DNA of 64,000 nt from Parasponia andersonii (GCA_002914805.1 JXTB01000005.1:2330586-2394585); one strand, 5' to 3'. Numbered from the stretch's first letter, positions 33,724 through 46,624 are shown. Numbers and translations are program-made. Notes: generated by a model from the letters alone, not told the origin.

Positions 33724-35386
33724 TGTTGTGAAAATTATGAATGCAAGTGTACGCTATCGCAAACAAGTAATAAAATAGTGAGTATAAGTATCGTTCCACA
33801 AAGACTGTTGATTTACTAAGTACTGAAATTTAGCTAATCCTAAATTTATTTGAATTAATCGAGTAAAGAAAAATTGAATTAAATTAAAACTAAAAGCAAT
33901 ACAAATAAATGAGAACGAAAATTAAAAGCGAAAAATAACAACGAGATGTGAATTAATGAAATTAAACCTAGGGTGTCCAATTTCACCATAACTAATCCAC
34001 TCTAAAAATTCTCCATCTCATTAGCCTAAAATTATTTCCCTAGTTGATAGTCGAGATTCCCTAATTTATTCACTATCCTCTCCTAAGTTCAAGCAAAAAT
34101 ATCCTTAATTACCAATTCACTATATTTCTATGTAAATTAAACTAATTAAAAATTCATTAAGATCTATGGAAACTCATATAGCGACTACACAAACCATGTA
34201 AATATATTCCAATTTTACATGCAATTTATGGCTTTCAATCCAACGAACTAGACACATAAATCTCCTTCTGGTTTCATTATGATTAACAAATCATCTATTT
34301 AGTAGCCAATTAAATCGAAGCATTAAGAACAGAATTAAAAACTCAAATAAGAAAAAAATAATTCATGAACTAAATTGAAAAAAAAATATTAAAGCATCAT
34401 AGTTAGGCTACATCGTAGCCCTAGAAAAGAAATCTAAAATATAATTAAACTAAGAGAAACAAAAATATTAAATGAAAACATCCTAAAGAAAATAAAATTC
34501 TAAAACTGAAAATAAAATCAAACTAGAGAAATCGCAGTTGAAGAGGCTCCATTCCACTGCTCTGTCTCCCACAGACTTTCTCTCTCTGGACTGCTATGTT
34601 TCTCTCTCTAAAATTATGTATTTTTCCTCTTCTCCCGTTGTCCTTTTATAGCTAAAAAAAGAGTGTGTTTGAGTTATACACGGATTCCTATGCTCAAATA
34701 TGATTGGTAGAATGACGTGGCAATTTCCCAATTTTTCTCTTTCTCTCTCTCTCTCTCTCTTTCACATTTCTTATTCAAAATCTAACACTTAAGCAATTAT
34801 CACATACGGATGAAACGCGTGAGCTCGGCACGAAAATTGGTTTTAATTGGCTGAAGAAGAAGCTGACTTTGACTTGCTGGCATGGCGTTGTCTTGTTTGA
34901 GGAAAAAACCAATTGCACGGAAACCGTCCGCACATGATTAGACATGCTTGGAAGCCTCCACTAGCTTTTCTTCTACGTGGGCCCCAGTTGTCCCTCTCCA
35001 ATGCCTAGCCACTCACGTCCCTTCGAGAGTGAAGTGCACTCACTAATCTAGACCCTTCAATTCACTTAATCTAACGGCTGGATTTAATCCGGATTTCTTT
35101 TTCTTTTAGTTTTTTCTTTTCTTCTTTTCCTAAATTAAATTAAATTAAATTAAATTAAATCAAAAACCTATATCTTATAAAAATTTATTTCAAATTAAAT
35201 TGAATTAAACTAAATTAAATTAAAACACTAAACCTAATAAAATAACATAAAATTAAACAAAACTAAATCTAAATAAAATAAAATAAAACAACTTAAATTA
35301 CTTAAAATCTAAATTAAAATTACTCTAGGACACACATTTTTAATGAATAAAATAGTATAATTAACTCTATTTTTATAGAATATTCA
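33724..35386 (-). repeat. Athila 5' LTR (right copy, 1663 bp)
   Basis: In element orientation it starts TGAATATTC and ends TTTTCACAACA. Next to it inside the element is TTTTTTGCGTTGTTGC, a worn version of the Athila primer site (TGGCGCCGTTGCC). By eye the first 260 bases of the two LTRs differ at roughly 15-20 positions. Confidence 0.88.
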
Positions 35387-35760
35387 ATGACCCGAGAAAA
35401 CGTACGATGAGGAATGAGCTACGCAATAAAATGCTTATCAGCAGACCTCATTAAAGATCGTACTGCGGGAATCACATCGCGTAGCAAAATGCTTGCCGAT
35501 AGCCCGAGAAAACGTACGAGGAGGAATGAGCTGCGTAATAAAATACTTGCTAGCAGACCTCATTAAAGATCGTACTGTGGGAATCACATCGCGCAATAAA
35601 ATGCTTGCCGATGGTCTGAGAAAACATACGAAGAGGGGTGGGCTGTGTAACAAAATGCTTGCTTGCAAACCTCATTAGAGACCATCCCATGGGTATTACA
35701 TGACCAGAGAAACGTACGAAGGGGAACAGGTTGTGCAACAATACTTGCCGCCGACCCTCA
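35387..35760 (+). repeat. 112-bp tandem array, right part
   Basis: GAAAACGTACG-type motifs recur at 35396, 35508 and 35620, exactly 112 bases apart, continuing the array at 25500-25669; a decayed fragment follows to about 35760. Short open frames here are by-products of the repeat. Confidence 0.92.
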
Positions 35761-36921
35761 AGAAACACCTGTATGATGGGGAAGAATTGAGCGATAACAC
35801 CTCTGCCCCAGAGAGCACCTTAGCTACACATAAGTTGAAGGTAAACGGAGCCAGGGTCTACCTATTGGAAGTAGACCCTATAAGGTCTACCTATTGGAAG
35901 CGGACCTAGATAAGTTACGCAAGATACTAAGCGTGTAATCTTCCAAACACAAAGACGGAAGTCAAAACTAAATTCTATTTATTGATACTTAAATTACAGA
36001 GTGCGTGGTCGATAGGGACACAGACCTAATATCTTTAATTGTCAGAAACAGGTCTTGGACAGATTCGAAATGACACATCGGAGTAATAATGCCCTGTTTG
36101 CTCCCGGTAAGAGCCAAGCCCAAGCCTTTTCTTCTGTAGTGATGGGTCCAACCTCTGGAGCTAGTGCACGATCCCATTTAGGGCTGGAGAAGTCTAGCCA
36201 TACGCACGGATCAATTCTGCTAAGACAAGTCATAACAAGAATTATACATCCTTAGAGTTGGACGAGTCGGAACTCATATCTTGATTTCTGGAGTTAATCT
36301 TGTCAATTCTAACACGGAGAGAATTCACTAATAACTCCAAATTATATACGATTGGACCAGACCCAGAGGTTGGCCGAACTGCCGACAAGGGAATGACATC
36401 GTATATGATATCCGACCTTGACCACAAATGCGGGTAACAGAAAATGAAAAACAGAATAAACGTAAGAAAAGTACGTCGTTTTTATTATTTAAACAGATGC
36501 TTGCAACAAGGGTCGGTTTTACACTACGCAGTTAGTATTTTACGAATACACAAAAGAGCGAGGATCCTTAATTACCTCCAATAGGAGGAGAGATACCAGC
36601 TTCGACACTTGGCCCAGCTTCGGCAGGAAGCGGCATATCGGGTTCAAAGTCATCACTAGACAGGATGACCGCACTTGGCCCTCCGCCAGTTAAAGCGCCA
36701 AGACCAGGCTGACCTTCAGGAACCTCTGTAGCTTATTTTGGCAGATCAGAAGCAGGCACTATCTCTTTGGCGACTGAGGCAGATGTAGAGGGCCCGTCAT
36801 TCTCTTCGTCAAGCATCTTTAGTACATCAGTAGGGTACACAATGTTAATCTCATCCCCTAGCTATTACATATAGTACCCAATGGAGTAATGGTCCCTTTT
36901 AATGCCTTTCTATTCATCAAA
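35761..36921. other. Non-coding part of the second Tat element
   Basis: A small direct repeat GTCTACCTATTGGAAG occurs at about 35854 and 35886. From 36560 to 36921 the - strand still resembles the C-terminal coding part of the antisense gene but has stops. Confidence 0.55.
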
Positions 36922-39841
36922 CTAGTCTAGTGTCACCACCTCCACGTGGCCCTCAAATTCCATGTTCTCCCAGCCAGACCTATAGCTCTCTGCAGAAAGA
37001 ATGTCTACTTGCCTCTGGTACCTTATCTTCAGCTTCTCTATATCTACTAGCTTATCTTTTAGCGCCGCCAGCCTCAGTTCTGCTTGCCGCTGTGACAAGT
37101 TGATCAAAAGAGTGTTAATATCAACCAGGTCTTCACCGCGCTTGCGAGTCTGCTCCATGTGAGCTTCCATCAGTTTACAGTGATCCAAATAGAGATGTCG
37201 GATTAGCTCGTTGGATCGGTCGAGTCTGTGCTGTAGGGAATGGGTCTCTGACTTGGCTTTCACCTCAGTTTTTCTTGCCTTCTTAGCCTCATCGATGGCT
37301 CTATCATAAGTGATGAAAGCCAGCCCCACCTCGGCCCCTACACTCTGCAACTCCTGCTCCTTGACCTTAAGCTCAGCTTGGCTAACCGGGTAACCTCAGA
37401 CTTCGAGCACAGACCCGAAACTTTGGCTTCAAGAGACTGAACCTTCCCCTCCACCTCGGCCAACCTGGCGGCCAGCTCTTCATGCCTGGCCCTTTCGGTG
37501 CTCAAGGCATGAGCCACCACAGTGCTGACCCTAGCTTTCTCCAGGCTCCAGTACAAGTCGAAGTCCGCCCTCAACGCAGCAAGGGTGACCTTACTCCGCT
37601 CTGCCAATGTAGCAAGGGCATTCAGCAGCCCAGTCAACTCCCTGACATGAGAGGAATAGAAAGACTGAATAATGGCTAGCTGTAGAATATAAAAAGAGGG
37701 AGTCAGTATTTAGCAAAGATACCGAAAGCATAGAGATGACGGCTAGACGAGCCAGACCTGTGCAATGCTGTAGTCAGCAATGAGACCTACGTTCTCCAGG
37801 GAGAGCGCTCTAGCTCAAACTTCATGGCTAGACCTCTCCCTGGGCATCATTCGCATCCGAGGAACGCGACTCCTCCCCACCAATTGTGAGGATACCTTTT
37901 TCCCCTGCCAAGCGCACTCCAGTAGCTTCTTTTGACGCTCTTGAAGTAGGGGGAGTGGGGGCGATAGAAGACGGGGCCTCTCTAAGTGCACCTTTGGCGA
38001 CAACCGGAGGTGGCGCATCCTTAGCAGAAGAAGCTCCCACGACCGCTACTGCTTCAGTAGCCCCGGCAACCACCTCACTTAGAGACCCGCCTGGCTATAA
38101 TGTTTCGGTCTTGTCTTGACCAACACGCTTGGACGGGCCTCCGCACATGAACCTCATTCTCCTCATGACAATTAGGGTAGCCCCATCATCGTTACTGTCT
38201 AAAGAAGGGGCAGTTTTGCCTCTCTTCCCCGCCGGACTTTTCTCCCCCTTGGACGGGTCGACTTCATGACCCTGCTTCATAGAGACTAGGGGAGGGGAAG
38301 ATAGGCAAGACTTCAACCTGGGAGCCCCTCCACTGAGCTCGACAATTTTCCTACGGGAACGAGTAGAATCGGACCCCGCACTCATCTTCAAGCCAGAGCT
38401 GGTGGCAGAAGGAGCCGGCACAGCAAGCTCCCTTGGCAGGCTCGAAGGCTCCCCTTTGCCATACACGATCTTTATGGTCGGTGTCTCCCGGATCACAGGC
38501 CTGCCTGCCTCAGGAGAAGGCGCCATGAGCACATCATCCTCAGATACGAACAGACCCTCTAGCTCGTCGTCCAAGCCTGTTCTTAGGGTGATAACTCCCT
38601 GCCCTTCGGCCTCGTCCTTAGAGGACACCACCAGACGCTGACTGGCGGGGACCTTAGATCGGGCTATGTGGGCGACGGTTCTCCCCTTGACCGGGGAGGG
38701 ATCTACCGAAAGGCTAGCATCCGAACCTGCAAGAGTAAGCAATGTGATTAAAATGCAGCCATATCCTAATCGATGGAGCCCTAGGGCACGAAACAAACTT
38801 ACCCCTAACCTACTTGGGGGCAATGGCTTCCTCACTTCGGAATCAGACGTACTCCTTGGTCACGAGCTTCACCGCCTCTTTGAGCTCATGACTAGTCAGC
38901 GCCACCAGGTCATTGGGACCGGCCAGCTGGCTCGAGACTGTAATCTGGCGATCTACCATGGCAATGCAATTCTGCTCATCCCAGCGGAACTAGTTCAGAG
39001 TTGAAGCGTCAAGCTGGCTCTGATTGTGCTTGGTGATAACCCACGTATCCAGCGAAAATAGGAGATGTGAGACCATCCTCGGTATCATGTTCATCACCTG
39101 GGGATTCAGAACAGTCTGAATGTGGTGGCAATCTCTAGAGGATCCGAAAATGATGACCCCTTCCAGTTCCTTGAGCCACCCTACCGACAGCCGTGGCTCA
39201 AACTTGCTTTCCTCCATAGAGGCTGCGCGAGGCCAGATATCATGAGCAAAAATGGACAAAGTGCATGCAAACCCAAAAATCAAAATTCGACTCAAAATTT
39301 ACTTTGCAGAAAAAGTGGGGGAATTTGGAAACACTCCCCATTCACCCAAGGAGAGTACCATGCCTCTCTGATAGCGTACAGCCTAGAGTGAGAATCCCAT
39401 TTCTTGTCTGACCTCGACAAGCCCCAGAAAACGTGGCACCTTGGAAGTGGCTGGAGGTAAAAGGTAGAGTAAGAGCTCCTTTTAGGGATGAGAGTTGTAG
39501 GTATAGAAGACCACCTCCAGGTCGATATGCACATTGAGGAGGACTGATAGAGCAGAGAGTCTCATCAGGATCATTACTCCGTTGGCGTTCAACTGCATCG
39601 GGTGAATCTCCGTCAGGCTGAAGAACTGGTAGACTAGGGGAGGAAGAGGAAACCGCAGCCATTCCAGATGCTTCCTCCCCTAGACGATGGAGCCTTCGGG
39701 GGCGGAGGAGTGAAGGTACCAGTCTACCGAGCCCTCGACCCTTTGTAAGGTGACTCTGCCAGGGAAGCAAAGTTGTCTCCTTACTGAGCCCAACTCAGAA
39801 TCCGTGATGGAGCGGAGTTTCTGACTCTGGTTCGGAGCCAT
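36922..39841 (-). pseudogene. Antisense ORF of the second Tat element, broken
   Basis: The likely start is the ATG at 39841 (MAPNQSQKLRS). The first exon keeps one frame but has in-frame stops at 39680-39682 and at two more places before 39290. A linker exon is open from an acceptor TTGCAG at about 38730 to 38095 (Ser/Pro-rich, RSRRKIVEL, basic KRGKTAPSL). Two coiled-coil stretches follow (37637-37338 and 37350-36922; TERARHEELAARLAEVEGK). Position, strand and order (globular domain, low-complexity linker, coiled coil) match the intact antisense gene of the first Tat element. Exon borders are uncertain. Confidence 0.75.
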
Positions 39842-40064
39842 TATCGTGAGTGCGATCAAAGAGAGCAAAAGTTTTACCTGGAAGAGAACAGTGCGAGGAA
39901 ATTGGAAGCATTAAAATTTGAAAAATTTGAAAAAGTCGTGGCACGAGTTGGTGTGCGCCAATATCAGTAACTGGGGAATAATGATGGTAATGAGCCACAC
40001 GTACCCTTTGAATTGGCCAACTGGAGGCATAATTTCCCTACTTGATGGCTAGAATCCATCAAAT

Positions 40065-40081
40065 AAGGAATTGGGGGCAGT
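40065..40081 (+). other. Polypurine tract of the second Tat element
   Basis: AAGGAATTGGGGGCAGT lies directly before the 3' LTR start (TGTAGGG). Confidence 0.7.
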
Positions 40082-40874
40082 TGTAGGGCCCACTCCTAGA
40101 TCGCGCGCTACGTGGATGATTAAGTAGCAGAATAGATGGCAGGGGATACATCATTCGACACGTATGTAGGAGGATCGCTTAAAAGCCACATAAGTCGCAC
40201 GTGATACGACATGGGCCCGTTGTCGCAGGCCAGGGCCGAATCCATCCCAGACCCTGGACAGGTTCAACCTAATCTAATTCTTACCTCGATAGCTGGAGGT
40301 CAGAAGCCTTGAGGGTGTTCCGCCAGAAGATCATTGGAGGCAGCACACTGTTCCAGACCCAGACAGAGCATTCAATGCAATCTTGGGTAGGTGTGCACAT
40401 TGAGTAAATCATCCTGATAGGATGGCGGGTTGTCAAAGTCTCACCCTTGCCAGGCTCGTACTATAGAGGTCGGCCGAAAGCAGATCACAACAATGTAAGG
40501 AAAATTACGGTAATCACGGCTCGTGATTTTCGAAGTAAGTCATGATGAGAAATGGTACTCGATCTTGGGATTGAGAACCGATTGGTTCTCGGTTCCAGAA
40601 TTAATAATATATATATATATATATCATACATCCCCTCGGTACAGGAGATATACATAAAAAAAATTTATAAGCAAAAACTTAGTATTTACTATTCAATCTC
40701 GGGAGTAAATGTTTGATTTAAGCATCGGAGAGTCTTTACAAGTGGCCGTCCCTGCCTCTTCGGTTTAGCTTGAGATCAAAAGCATTCTGAGATAGCGAAT
40801 ATACGTGGACAGTTGGTAAGAACAACACCAACAATTTGGAGACACGTAGACAGTTGGTAAAAATAGCACTAACA
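40082..40874 (+). repeat. 3' LTR of the second Tat element (793 bp)
   Basis: It starts TGTAGGGCCC and ends CACTAACA, followed by the target duplication CTTAT. It aligns with 23292-24077 with many substitutions. Confidence 0.9.
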
Positions 40875-41566
40875 CTTATAATATTCATAGAAATTGGATT
40901 TTATTGCTAAAAAATAAACATAGTTAAGAACTGAATTTATTGAAATAACTTATTCAAAAGATTTGTGATATTGCAGTTAAAGATTTCTAAATGCTAAAAT
41001 AAAAAATAATAACACAAATAAAATAGAAAATTAAGATCAAAAACATCAAAATAAGAGAAATAAAGAATAGTTACAGGCGTTGATAATTGCGTTGTTCTTT
41101 TGCATGATCACTTTTTATTTTCCTTTCTTTTTAAAACAAACATTATATATTTTTGTTGGCTGAAGCGTGCAAGTATTGACATCAACACTTATTAATGCCT
41201 TTCTTTAGCAACGGGGCGCTTTTTATTTTTGGCTGACATCAGCATGTCCGTATCTTTCAAAACATTTATTCTGAATGTCGTATTCTTTTAATACATTTAT
41301 CGATAACGTATTTTTTAAAAGTTCTTCATTTTTTTCCGTATATATGTAAAATCCCCTTTCCAATTCCTTTCTGAAAACGCTGTACTGGGCCTAATTTTCG
41401 CAATGAGAAATAATGTGTAGTTTTCGGAAGTCTATAAAAAAACCAAGCAAATGGCATGCGCCAATAGAGCCCATTCCAAAGGTCCATATACAAGCTTAGT
41501 TTAAACGAGACCCATTCTTTTGTGGAACATAGAGCATCCCGATTCTAGCCACAGAAAATTATAAAG
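40875..41566. other. Spacer between two retrotransposons, no gene
   Basis: AT-rich. The stretch 41355-41430 shares a diverged segment with 21297-21360 (both contain TTTCTGAAAACRCT), so both may be relics of one dispersed repeat. Confidence 0.5.
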
Positions 41567-42018
41567 TGACGTAGCAGCCTACATCTGTGACCCAAAGTTA
41601 AGGCCCAAAATTTTAAATTCAATTTAATGAACATTTCATTGGTTGGTAGAATGTTTTTGTGTATTAGGTATTGTAAACTTTTTTTTTTTTTTGAAATGTG
41701 TTAGATTATTTAGCTTGTTTATTTGAAGTGTGTTAGGTGAACAATTTATTTATTTGAAGTATATTAGGTGAACAATTTAAGTATGTTTAGTTGGTAGGTG
41801 CTAGGTGTATGATTGTAAGTTTCTTAGAATTATTTTATTGGATGGTTTAGATTAATCCTAAACTTGTATAAATTGCTTTTATTGGCAAGAGTTGTAATCA
41901 TCCAATCTTCAATCAAAATCTTAGTTTTCTCTTCTAAATTCTCTTTGAGAATTTTGTTTATTTCTTTTCTCTTTGTGAGAACACAAGTTAGGGCGAAATC
42001 TAGCAACCTGCTGCGTCA
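41567..42018 (+). repeat. 5' LTR of the Ty3/gypsy element (452 bp)
   Basis: It aligns with 46625-47100; the 3' copy has an extra short duplication (AGAATRTTTTTGTGTGTTAG, near 46707-46756). The primer site follows at 42021-42033. Inside, a GTTAGGTGAACAATTT-type motif is repeated. Confidence 0.9.
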
Positions 42019-42329
42019 ATTGGTACTAGAGTCTACCTCTATATCAGACATAGCTTTCCTGTTACCGTCACCCTACACTATTTCCATAAAAAAAAAAAGT
42101 CCCCTTATTTCAACATTACCTTCGTTATCAAATCCTTACCATCACCTTCCTACAACAATTATTTACTATACATACACATATAACCCTTCCATACACTATT
42201 TTTATTTCCAAAAAAAAAAGGGCGTATATCAAGGTTTCCACCTTGGAGAACTTGCTTCATTCTTTTAAGGTAATATATATATTTTTGTAAGCTTTATTTT
42301 TTTTTTNGCCAACAAAATCCCGCTGTGGA

Positions 42330-43494
42330 AGAGTTCGTAACAAAGGAGTCTTTGGGTGCACTTGATAGAAGGTTACAGAATCTAGAGACAATGCTTACGA
42401 ATTTAACTCAACACTTTCTTGGGAAATGAAACAACAATTATGAGCAACGAAGACGTGACGAAGTTGATCTTCTTAAAAATTGTAGGCGGCATCGAAATCA
42501 ATTTTTCCAAGATGAAGATTCTAGCGAAGATGATGAGGGACTAGCTATGCCCAAAAACAACCAACGACTTCGGCAAAATGACTACTACATGAAGATCGAG
42601 ATTCCGTAATTTAATGGTCTATTTGTGATTGAAGAATTCCTTGATTGGCTAGCTGAAGTAGAGAAGTTCTTTGAATATTGGGGTACGCAAGAACACATAA
42701 AAGTCAAATTAGTGGCTTCTCGACTCAAAGAAGGCGCGTTAGCTTGGTGGGATCAATTACAAGTGACACGTATTCAGCAAGGGAGAAACAAAGTTCACAC
42801 TTGGCGGCGAATGAAACAATTGATAATCGAGCACTTCCTACCTCCAGATTACAAACAAGTATTTTTTAGTCGATATCAACATTGCCGACAGGCATATCGG
42901 ATAATACAAAAATATGTAATCGAGTTTCACAAACTGGCTGCCCGAGTCGACATTCGCGAATTTGAAAGTTAAAAGATTTCAAGATTCATTGATGGACTTC
43001 GTACAAATATACAAGACGAGGTATTTAAACAATCTCATAATACTTTGTCTAGCGCGATTCAACTCAGTTTGAAAATTGAAACTCAACTCAACAAAAGGAT
43101 AAATCGCAATCCAACAACTGCACAATCCTCTTCACCACCACAAAGATCTTATTTGAGCAAAGTGAAGGATATGGCAAGACCACACGATGAAGCAATAAGA
43201 CCAACTCCTTCTCACAACCAACCAACCGCTCGACTACAAAGAGAAGTAGCCAATAACAACACTAACAACCCTTATGCAGTCCCGAGAGGTAATAAATGTT
43301 ATCTTTGTGGACAAACAGGCCACTATTCAAATCAATGTCGTCAGAATAGACCCGTCAATCTAACCACACATGATGACAACGTCGAAAGAGATGAGACGTA
43401 TTTCGAGAATGAGGAGTACATAGATGAAGTTGAACCTGAGGAAGTCATTTATGGAGATGAAGGTATTTCCTTGGTGATAAGACGATTGATGTAA
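42330..43494 (+). pseudogene. Ty3/gypsy gag, degraded
   Basis: Gag core: FLDWLAEVEKFFEYW, LKEGALAWWDQLQ, TWRRMKQLIIEHFLPPDY (42625-42970), then a stop, then LRTNIQDEVFKQS. A CCHC zinc knuckle KCYLCGQTGHYSNQC lies near 43294-43338. In-frame stops occur near 42428, 42607 and 42970. Gag forms the particle and binds element RNA. Confidence 0.85.
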
Positions 43495-46400
43495 ACACCA
43501 AAGAAGGAAGAAGATATGCAACGACACAACATCTTCAAGACTCGCTGTACGGTTGAACAACGAGTGTGTGATCTTATCATTGATAGTAGGAATAGCGAGA
43601 ATATAGTATCAAAGACTATGGTGGACAAGTTATAACTGCCAACCCAACCACATACTACGTCGTATCGCATTGGCTGGATCAAGGACGTCGGTGAAACAAA
43701 GGTGACACAATAATGTCGAGTTCCTTTCTCCATCGGTAAATACAAAGATGAGGTATTATGTGATGTTGTTGATATGGATGCCTGTCATATATTGCTTGGT
43801 CGACCGTGGCAATTCGATTTTAACACTATACATAATGGCAAAGCTAAACATACAGCTTCCACAAGGATTATATGAAGATTACTCTGGCTCCTCGGAAGCT
43901 ACAAAATAACCAAACAACCCCCACCAGGACCAACCTTCTTTTTGTATCTAAAGAGACATATACTCCTACTAATATTCCTATACAAGTTCAAATATTATTG
44001 TCTGAATTTGAAGACATCGTTCCTGAGGAGTTACCCGCTAGCTTACCACCCCTGCAAAATATTCAATACCAGATTAATCTTGTTCCTGGAGCAAGTCTAC
44101 CGAGTTTACCGCACTACTGCATGAGTCTTAAGTAGTATGAGATCCTACAAATACAAGTCTAAGATCTCCTCAAGAAAGGGATGATTAGAGAAAGTATGAG
44201 CCCTGTGGCTGTACCTGCACTCCTAACACTGAAGAAAGACGGAAGCCGGAGGATGTGCGTTGATAGTCGAGCCATCAACAAGATTATGATACGATATCGA
44301 TTTCCTATCCCACGATTGGATGACATGCTTGATAGATTGGGAGGATCAAAGCCCTTTTCCAAGATTGATTTGCGGAGCAAATACCATCAAATTCGTATTC
44401 ATCCTGGAGATGAATGGAAAACTGCATTCAAAATACATGAAGGACTATATAAGTGGTTAGTTATGCCGTTCGGTCTATCCAATGCCCGAGTACTTTCATG
44501 AGGTTAATGAATCAAGTATTCCAACCCTTCATTGGAAGATTTATCGTAGTTTATTTTGATGACATTTTAGTCTATAGTCAGAATGAGAAAGAACATCTAC
44601 AACACTTGATCGAAGGTTTTAATATACTTCATAAGAATCAGTTGTATGTCAACCTGAAGAAATGTAGCTTCATGATTGATAGCTTAGTCTTCTTGGGCTT
44701 TGTTGTAAGTTCTGACGGAATCAAAGTCGATCAAGATAAAGTAAAGACTATCCAAGAACGGCCAATACCGAAGACCATTATAGAAGTTCGGAGTTTTTAT
44801 GGTCTTTCAACGTTCTATAGACGATTTGTGAGAAACTTCAGCACTATAGTTGCACCGCTCACTGATTGTTTGAAGCAAAAGCAATTCCTTTGGACAGAAG
44901 AAGTAGAACAAAGTTTTGTTATTTTGATAAAAAAACTCACAAATGCACCCGTCCTTGCACTTCCTGATTTTGACAAAATTTTCGAAGTCAACTGTGACGC
45001 TTCTGGCATAGGAGTTGGAGCTGTTCTATCCCAAGATATGAAGCTAATAGCTTTTTTTAGTGAAAAGCTCAGTGAAGCCAGAAAGAAGTGGTCAACGTAT
45101 GAACAAGAATTATATGCGATTGTTCGTACATTACAACAATGGGAACCGTATCTAGTGTAGAAGGAATTCATTCTCAACACGGATCATCAAGTTCTTAAGT
45201 ACCTCAACAACTCTTTCAAACCAAATCGAATGCATGCTTGATAGATTTCCTACATCTAGAAGTTCACTTTCTCTCTCAAGCATAAGTCAGGACAATTAAA
45301 TAAAGTTGCTGATGCATTGAGTCGCCGAGTTATGTTACTAACTGCTGTTCAAAATAAAATAATTGGTTTTGATTATTTGAAAGACTTATACGCTGATGAT
45401 GAAGATTTCAAGGAAGAATGGGAGAAATGCATTAATGGAGTTGCAAATAAATATCAAATACATGATGGTTTTCTATTATTTAAAAATCGTTTATGTATTC
45501 TTCGAGGATCTCTCAGAGAACACATCATTCAGGAACTACACACAGGAGGATTAGGAGGACAAATGGGACGAGACAAAACTATTTCATTAGTGGAAGATCG
45601 ATATTTTTAGCCACATCTTAAGCATGATGTCGAGAAATTTATCAAGCATTGTTATATATGCCAGCCTGCAAAGGGACAAGCTCAAAACACTAGGTTGTAT
45701 ATTCCACTTCCTATTCTTGATGGACCTTGGGAAGATTTGTCCATGGATTTCATCTTAGGACTACCGCGAACATAAAAAGGTTCGGATTCTATCTTCGTTG
45801 TGGTAGATCATTTTTCAAAAATGGCTCATTCTATTCCCTGTAAGAAAACTTCAGATGCTACCCATATTGCTCAATTGTTCTTTCAAGAGATTGTTCTCTG
45901 CATGGGTTACCAAGGACAATAGTCTCTGATCGCGATAGTAAATTCCTCAGTCATTTTTGGCGCACTTTGTGGAAGAGACTTGATACCACCTTACAATTTA
46001 GTAGCACTTGTCGTCCCCAAACAGATGGGCAAACTGAAGTCACTAATCGCACACTAGGTAATATTTTACGGTGCTTGATTAAAGAAAACCCAAGACAATG
46101 GGAGAATGTTCTACCGCAAGCTGAGTTTGCTTATAACAATGTGCCAAATCATTTCAGCGGTAAATCTCCATTTGAAATTGTTTATATTCGTCCTCCGTTG
46201 CATGCTCTCGACTTGGTACCTTTACCAAAACTTCTAGGGAAGAGCATTATTGTCAATTATTTGATTAATAAGGCGATTAATATCTATGAAGAAGTGAAAA
46301 GAAAGTTAGAAGAGTCCACTGTAAAATATAAGGCTAATGCTGACAAGCACAGAAGATTCAAGACTTTCAAAGAGGGCGATTTTGTAATGATTCATTTACG

Positions 46401-46581
46401 TAAAGAAAGACTTCCAACAGGAGAATACAATAAACTTAAGTAGAAGAAAATTAGCCCCTTTCGTATTATTCAAAAGATTAATGATAATGCATATGTTATT
46501 GATCTATCAGATAACTACACAATTTCTAAGACCTTCAATGTTCAAGACATGTACGAGCACCATGGACCAGAAGTCATACCT
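43495..46581 (+). pseudogene. Ty3/gypsy pol (protease, RT, RNase H, integrase), degraded
   Basis: Protease: the active site reads DLIIDSRNSEN (normally DSG), so the Gly is lost; it ends with HILLGRPWQFD near 43800. [22 protein letters not shown] and VMPFGLSNA; a frameshift near 44490; then [12 protein letters not shown] with the catalytic YFDD near 44552-44563. RNase [17 protein letters not shown] to ADALSRR (about 45330). Integrase: [20 protein letters not shown], then a frameshift near 45900, then STCRPQTDGQTEVTNRTLG with the catalytic Glu. The C-terminal end is VMIHLRKERLPTGEYNKLK and TFNVQDMYEHHG. Multiple stops make it inactive. Confidence 0.88.
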
Positions 46582-46624
46582 TGAGCAACTCGAGGACGAG
46601 TTTTTTTTTCAAGAGGGGGAGAAT

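Larger units (their letters stand above)
25670..35386 (-). mobile_element. Athila-lineage Ty3/gypsy element nested in the second Tat element
   Basis: The pol frames run on the - strand. LTRs are 25670-26763 (the element's 3' LTR, with an assembly gap) and 33724-35386 (its 5' LTR). The duplication ATGAC flanks it at 25665-25669 and 35387-35391; removing the insertion restores a clean 112-bp repeat unit. The lineage is recognised from gag ([20 protein letters not shown]) and from the integrase C-terminal region ([20 protein letters not shown]). Every domain carries stops, so it is not active. No envelope-like ORF is seen. Confidence 0.93.
23292..40874 (+). mobile_element. Second Tat-lineage element, internally deleted, carrying a nested Athila element
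   Basis: Two LTRs (23292-24077 and 40082-40874) bound it and a perfect CTTAT duplication flanks it (23287-23291 and 40875-40879). Inside are a primer-binding site, the first part of gag, an integrase fragment, a 112-bp tandem array interrupted by the Athila insertion, an antisense gene with stops, and a polypurine tract. Without the nested element it is about 7.9 kb, because most of gag and all of protease, RT and RNase H are missing. The LTRs differ at many sites, so the insertion is old. Confidence 0.92.
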
